Shown here: positions 5,413-8,442 of the stretch, in pieces
Layout: every line of letters begins with the position of its first letter
How positions within the stretch are numbered: the stretch's first letter is position 1
DNA from: CAYJBP01 sp964368605
GTDB taxonomy: Bacteria > Bacillota > Dehalobacteriia > UBA4068
DNA: 8,442 nucleotides
NCBI GenBank assembly: GCA_964368605.1
Contig: CAYJBP010000103.1
Location: 1 to 8,442 of the forward strand
Direction of reading: 5' to 3'
Made by a program: the position numbers and the translations under genes
The notes under the pieces: generated by a model
Told to the model about the DNA's origin: nothing
Seen by the model: the letters and a program-made list of their open reading frames with translations, nothing else
Database searches by the model: none

Positions 5413-8064
5413 TTAATTAAGATTACTTAGTTTAGCAAAATCGGTAACATCAAATACCGAAGCATAAAAACGGCTATCGCCATTTTCATTTACGGCCAGC
5501 TTACCATTAAATTGATAGGTATGTATCTCGCCGGATTTTAAGCATAACTGGCCATTTATCTCTAAAGGCGCATAGGGGTCGATTTGCATTTGGCGCAATA
5601 CATATTCTTTAATCTCTTTTTTACTTTCGGCAGTCATCAATCCTAAGCCCTGATTAGCAAAAAGATCCCTTACCTCTTCCCTGGTATAGCCTATCATCTC
5701 AAAGTAATAATCATTGGCCTCTACTATTGTAAATTCCTCGTCGGGCAGGGTAACAATTAAGCCACTGGGCGCAAATGAGCTGGCATATTTAATATCATTA
5801 ATCCATTTAATAATACTGGCACCCGATGTTTTATTATTGGCATTTTCAATCATCATTGCCCGATATTTTTCTTCAAAAACATCTAGTGGTGTGGGGCGAT
5901 CATAAAAATAACCTTGGATTGCATCACAATTTAGCGATTTTAACAATTCTACTTGCTCGGCAGTTTCAATACCTTCGGCCACCACATACATGCCCAGATT
6001 ATGAGCCATTTTAACAATACTATCAATAAGCATATCATCACGACGGGCATTTGTGCCACCCACAAAAAAGCTTCTATCCATTTTTAAAGTATCGATATGC
6101 AGGCTTTTAAGCATGCCTAAAGAAGAATAACCTGCCCCAAAATCGTCTATCGAAATTTTAAAGCCATGTTTATGTAAGTCTGCAAATAATTGCTCAATCG
6201 TAAAAGCAGTTTCGATTGTGGTAGATTCGGTTAGTTCAATTTCAATATATTCATGTGGTATCTGGTATTTATCAACAATCTCGACCAAGCCATCCACAAA
6301 ATAGGGGTTTTCTAAATTAAGACGCGAGCAATTAACCGATATAGGCATTTGGCCAAAACCTTCATCCAACCAGCTTTTAAGCCGTATGCAAACATTTTCC
6401 AAAATATAATTATCAAGATCAACAATAAAGCCATTGCGCTCGAATAAGGGGATAAAATCATTGGGGAATATCATATTACCATCGTATTCAATCCAGCGTA
6501 CCAGGGCTTCTGCACCAATTAAAGTATTATCATGTGCGCTAAATTTAGGCTGCAAATAAACTTTAAACTCTTGATTATGCAAGGCATTATTCATTTTGCT
6601 GGTTATATCGGCATCGGTTTTAACCTGGTTTTTAAGGGTATCGTCATAATCGCAAACAAATTCGCCCTTGGTGGCTTTAGCTTTTAAATGGGCCAAATTA
6701 ACTTTAGACATAATATCATCAAAGTTAGTTTCGCCGATTTCGATATGATATCTGCCGATTTTAAAAGTGCCACCATACTCGGCAAGCTCGGGTACAAGCT
6801 TATTATAATGGCTATCTACTGCCTGTGCAAAAAAGCTTAAATCGTCAAAAAAGCCATTGCCGGCGAATAAGGCAAATTTATCGCTACCAATTCTAGCCGC
6901 AATAAGGCTGGGCTCATTAAAGCTCTCGGCCAATGATTTAACGGTTTTTAAAACATTATCGCCAATATCATAGCCAAACATTTCGTTAATAGCCTTAAAG
7001 TTTTCGATATCGATTACAATAATTGAATAATTAGTTTTGGGATTATTTTGTAAAACTGCGCAAACATCTAATCTAAGTTTTGTCATATTGGGCAGCTCAG
7101 TAAGCGGATCATAATAGGCCACCTTCATAATTCGCTTATTAGAACGCGACTGAAAAATTGTAACATAAATAACCAAGGAAATAATCGTAATATAAATAAA
7201 AATACCTGCTACCTCGAAATAGTTCGAGGCTTTAATCATCTCGCTGCTTAATGAGGACACATGAACATTCATGGCCAAGGCAATATCAGTAAACTCGATT
7301 GGATAATAGACCATTACTTTGGGTATATCAAAATACTCATAGTAAAAGCCACCACTTTGTTTATTTTGAATATTAGTTTGCGCCTGCAAAATATTTTCCG
7401 GCCCCATCTGCGCAACATCTTCTTCCGGAATAACCACTACATCCAGATGACTTTCGCTGGTAGAAAAAATAATATTCAAATTATTATCAATAAAAAAGAC
7501 ATCGCCTTCATAATCTTTATTTTGCAGGATAATTTCCCAAAAATTGTCAACAGAGACCTCGCTAAACAATACGGCTACCGTTTGATTATTTTTGATAATG
7601 GGTACTGCTAAATCAAAGACAATATCCGATGTTTGCAAAGATATATGCGGTTCTTCTATATAAGTTTTATTTTCCAGTGCATGCAAAAAAGACTGATTAT
7701 CCGAAAAATTGTAATGAATATTATCAGCCGATATTCCATTACCATCAAGTGTTATATAGTAAATACACTCAAACTGATTGGTTTGCAATTGATTATTAAA
7801 AAAATCAATTGCAGTATTGCTATCCATATCATTTTGGGCAATACTGTCGGCCAAGAGAATTAAATCCTCTTGGGCCTCTACTAAAGTGCTAACCAAAAGC
7901 GTTTGATACTGCTTACCGATTTGTTCCATCTCATCAAAGGTAGATTCGATTACAGCATCATCAACAATTGTACGCACCCCGAATATTAAAAAACCAATAA
8001 TGATAATTACTAAAGCAACAACTATCGAGATTGTATGTTTAATGATAAAACTCTTAGCGTTCAT
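5413..8064 (-). CDS. Membrane Cache-GGDEF-EAL-PAS protein, probable c-di-GMP phosphodiesterase
   Basis: An 883-residue membrane sensor, numbered from the ATG. A membrane helix (about 8-29) leads to a ~250-residue outer domain of Cache type (FDLAVPII at about 150-157; FFIDNNLNIIFSTS at about 190-203). A second helix (about 283-304) follows. The GGDEF domain (about 317-470) starts with YDPLTELPN, but its signature is GSDKF (393-397) with Lys for the catalytic Glu, so cyclase activity is unlikely. The EAL domain (about 490-735) keeps E519 (EALVRW), N578, E610, D640-D641 (DDFGAGYSS), K661, E697 and Q717, the expected metal and catalytic residues, so it should hydrolyse c-di-GMP. A PAS domain (about 762-877) ends the protein, an unusual place for it. 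The ATG at 8064 is preferred over the TTG at 8067 because GGAGG at 8072-8076 is 7 rather than 4 bases away. It is monocistronic in this window. Confidence 0.92.
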   Translation of the reverse strand: MNAKSFIIKHTISIVVALVIIIIGFLIFGVRTIVDDAVIESTFDEMEQIGKQYQTLLVSTLVEAQEDLILLADSIAQNDMDSNTAIDFFNNQLQTNQFECIYYITLDGNGISADNIHYNFSDNQSFLHALENKTYIEEPHISLQTSDIVFDLAVPIIKNNQTVAVLFSEVSVDNFWEIILQNKDYEGDVFFIDNNLNIIFSTSESHLDVVVIPEEDVAQMGPENILQAQTNIQNKQSGGFYYEYFDIPKVMVYYPIEFTDIALAMNVHVSSLSSEMIKASNYFEVAGIFIYITIISLVIYVTIFQSRSNKRIMKVAYYDPLTELPNMTKLRLDVCAVLQNNPKTNYSIIVIDIENFKAINEMFGYDIGDNVLKTVKSLAESFNEPSLIAARIGSDKFALFAGNGFFDDLSFFAQAVDSHYNKLVPELAEYGGTFKIGRYHIEIGETNFDDIMSKVNLAHLKAKATKGEFVCDYDDTLKNQVKTDADITSKMNNALHNQEFKVYLQPKFSAHDNTLIGAEALVRWIEYDGNMIFPNDFIPLFERNGFIVDLDNYILENVCIRLKSWLDEGFGQMPISVNCSRLNLENPYFVDGLVEIVDKYQIPHEYIEIELTESTTIETAFTIEQLFADLHKHGFKISIDDFGAGYSSLGMLKSLHIDTLKMDRSFFVGGTNARRDDMLIDSIVKMAHNLGMYVVAEGIETAEQVELLKSLNCDAIQGYFYDRPTPLDVFEEKYRAMMIENANNKTSGASIIKWINDIKYASSFAPSGLIVTLPDEEFTIVEANDYYFEMIGYTREEVRDLFANQGLGLMTAESKKEIKEYVLRQMQIDPYAPLEINGQLCLKSGEIHTYQFNGKLAVNENGDSRFYASVFDVTDFAKLSNLN

Positions 8065-8071
8065 CAAATTG

Positions 8072-8076
8072 CCTCC
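8072..8076 (-). promoter_or_regulatory. Ribosome binding site that sets the EAL-protein start
   Basis: GGAGG on the minus strand lies 7 bases before the ATG at 8064-8062 and only 4 bases before the adjacent in-frame TTG at 8067-8065. The ATG is the more likely start. Confidence 0.75.
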
Positions 8077-8132
8077 GCAGCACTAATGGCTATATTGGGG
8101 AAAGAAAATTTTGATTAGTTAAACTTTACTCC

Positions 8133-8161
8133 ATTATACCAACTTTAACCAATAAAAACAA
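8133..8161 (-). promoter_or_regulatory. Promoter of the Cache-GGDEF-EAL-PAS gene
   Basis: On the minus strand TTGTTT (8161-8156) and a perfect TATAAT (8138-8133) are separated by 17 bases. The -10 is preceded by TGG, making an extended -10 (TGnTATAAT). The start would fall near 8126, giving a leader of about 60 bases. No operator-like dyad stands out beside it. Confidence 0.75.
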
Positions 8162-8283
8162 TAGTAATCCATTAAAAAAGAGTTTTTTTGTCGATAATTT
8201 TACTTATCTGCGATTAGATATGATTAGTTGATTGCACTTTAAAAGATACACCCAGCCTCGCGGACAAAAAAGTTGTGCCTTAA
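8162..8283. other. AT-rich spacer ending in a composition change
   Basis: I see no gene with a start signal here. Up to about 8245 the DNA is AT-rich like the other spacers, with only weak dyads (AAAAAA gag TTTTTT at about 8174-8189; TATCT/AGATA at about 8205-8220). From about 8250 it becomes GC-rich. A plus-strand frame is open from 8224 to 8280, in the same frame as the fragment that follows, and is closed by TAA at 8281-8283. Confidence 0.45.
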
Positions 8284-8442
8284 GCACGCGCCCGCAATCC
8301 GAAACGCCCCGACGGTGCGTTCACCGACCACAATGGTACGGCGTTCGGCTTTCGTGCCGATACCGACAAATACGCCTATCTATTAAGGGTAGACCCACAG
8401 GACAGCGAAAAGCCGCTCACTATCTTTTGCCACGACAGCAAA
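8284..8442 (+). pseudogene. GC-rich gene fragment, 5' broken and running off the window
   Basis: This frame is open for 53 codons to the window end and reads like a real protein, with segments RPDGAFTDHNGTAFGF, KYAYLLRVDPQD and LTIFCHDSK. Of 53 codons, 34 end in G or C, whereas about a third do so at the start of the glutaminase gene. There is no in-frame ATG, GTG or TTG after the TAA at 8281-8283 and no ribosome binding site, so the fragment cannot start here normally. It is either a 5'-truncated or stop-interrupted gene, or foreign DNA joined near 8245-8283. Its style recalls accessory proteins of clostridial conjugative elements of the Tn1549 kind, but I cannot name the family and that is recollection, not a match. 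No other mobile-element marker is visible. Confidence 0.45.

Noticed and set aside
7261..7863. Plus-strand open frames opposite the Cache-domain region
   Set aside because: They lie entirely antisense to a well-supported gene, have low-complexity Ile/Asn-rich translations, and show no ribosome binding site or family resemblance.
8065..8067. TTG start one codon before the ATG of the EAL protein
   Set aside because: The ribosome binding site is only 4 bases away, while the adjacent ATG has the usual 7-base spacing.
8174..8189. AAAAAA-gag-TTTTTT as a terminator
   Set aside because: The stem is only A-T pairs and no gene ends nearby to need it.
8281..8283. TAA as a recoded or readthrough stop
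   Set aside because: No recoding signal is visible, and the composition change makes a junction, decay or sequence error simpler.

Overview
The window looks like a chromosomal stretch of a low-GC, anaerobic, Gram-positive bacterium of the Clostridia type. Four things point there: AT-rich intergenic DNA, strong AGGAGG-type ribosome binding sites, sigma-A-like promoters, and a butyrate kinase next to an iron-dependent alcohol dehydrogenase. A signal-II lipoprotein and a membrane c-di-GMP phosphodiesterase fit the same picture. Genus and species cannot be read from the sequence.

Layout, left to right. Positions 1-209 hold no gene I can identify. A strong terminator (239-281) with a second AT-rich hairpin behind it ends a minus-strand block. 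Read 5' to 3' on the minus strand, that block is butyrate kinase (3022-1955), an HxlR-family winged-helix regulator (1925-1569) and a type III Fe-alcohol dehydrogenase (1458-292). The dehydrogenase has its own good promoter. A 307-bp divergent control region (3023-3329) drives the kinase one way. The other way it drives a plus-strand pair, a serine-type glutaminase (start moved to 3330) and an acidic lipoprotein with internal repeats (4293-5300). A bidirectional terminator (5317-5349 stem) separates this pair from a convergent minus-strand gene (8064-5413). That gene encodes a Cache-TM-GGDEF-EAL-PAS protein whose EAL site looks intact and whose GGDEF site is degenerate. The last ~160 bases change abruptly to GC-rich coding sequence: a fragment of another protein that lacks its start, probably the edge of transferred DNA or a decayed gene.

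How the genes fit together (inference). The kinase and dehydrogenase belong to the acid and alcohol ends of fermentation, and the single-cysteine HxlR regulator between them could tie their expression to redox or electrophile state. No phosphotransbutyrylase gene lies beside the kinase. The glutaminase would release ammonium and glutamate in the cytoplasm, and I found no functional link to the lipoprotein beyond likely co-transcription. The c-di-GMP enzyme looks like an independent sensory unit with its own promoter.

I did not find a clearly new multi-gene system. The items most worth a second look are the GC-shifted right edge with an in-frame stop, the kinase-HxlR-dehydrogenase arrangement, the 11-bp inverted repeat around the glutaminase -10, the repeat-containing lipoprotein, and the PAS domain placed after EAL.
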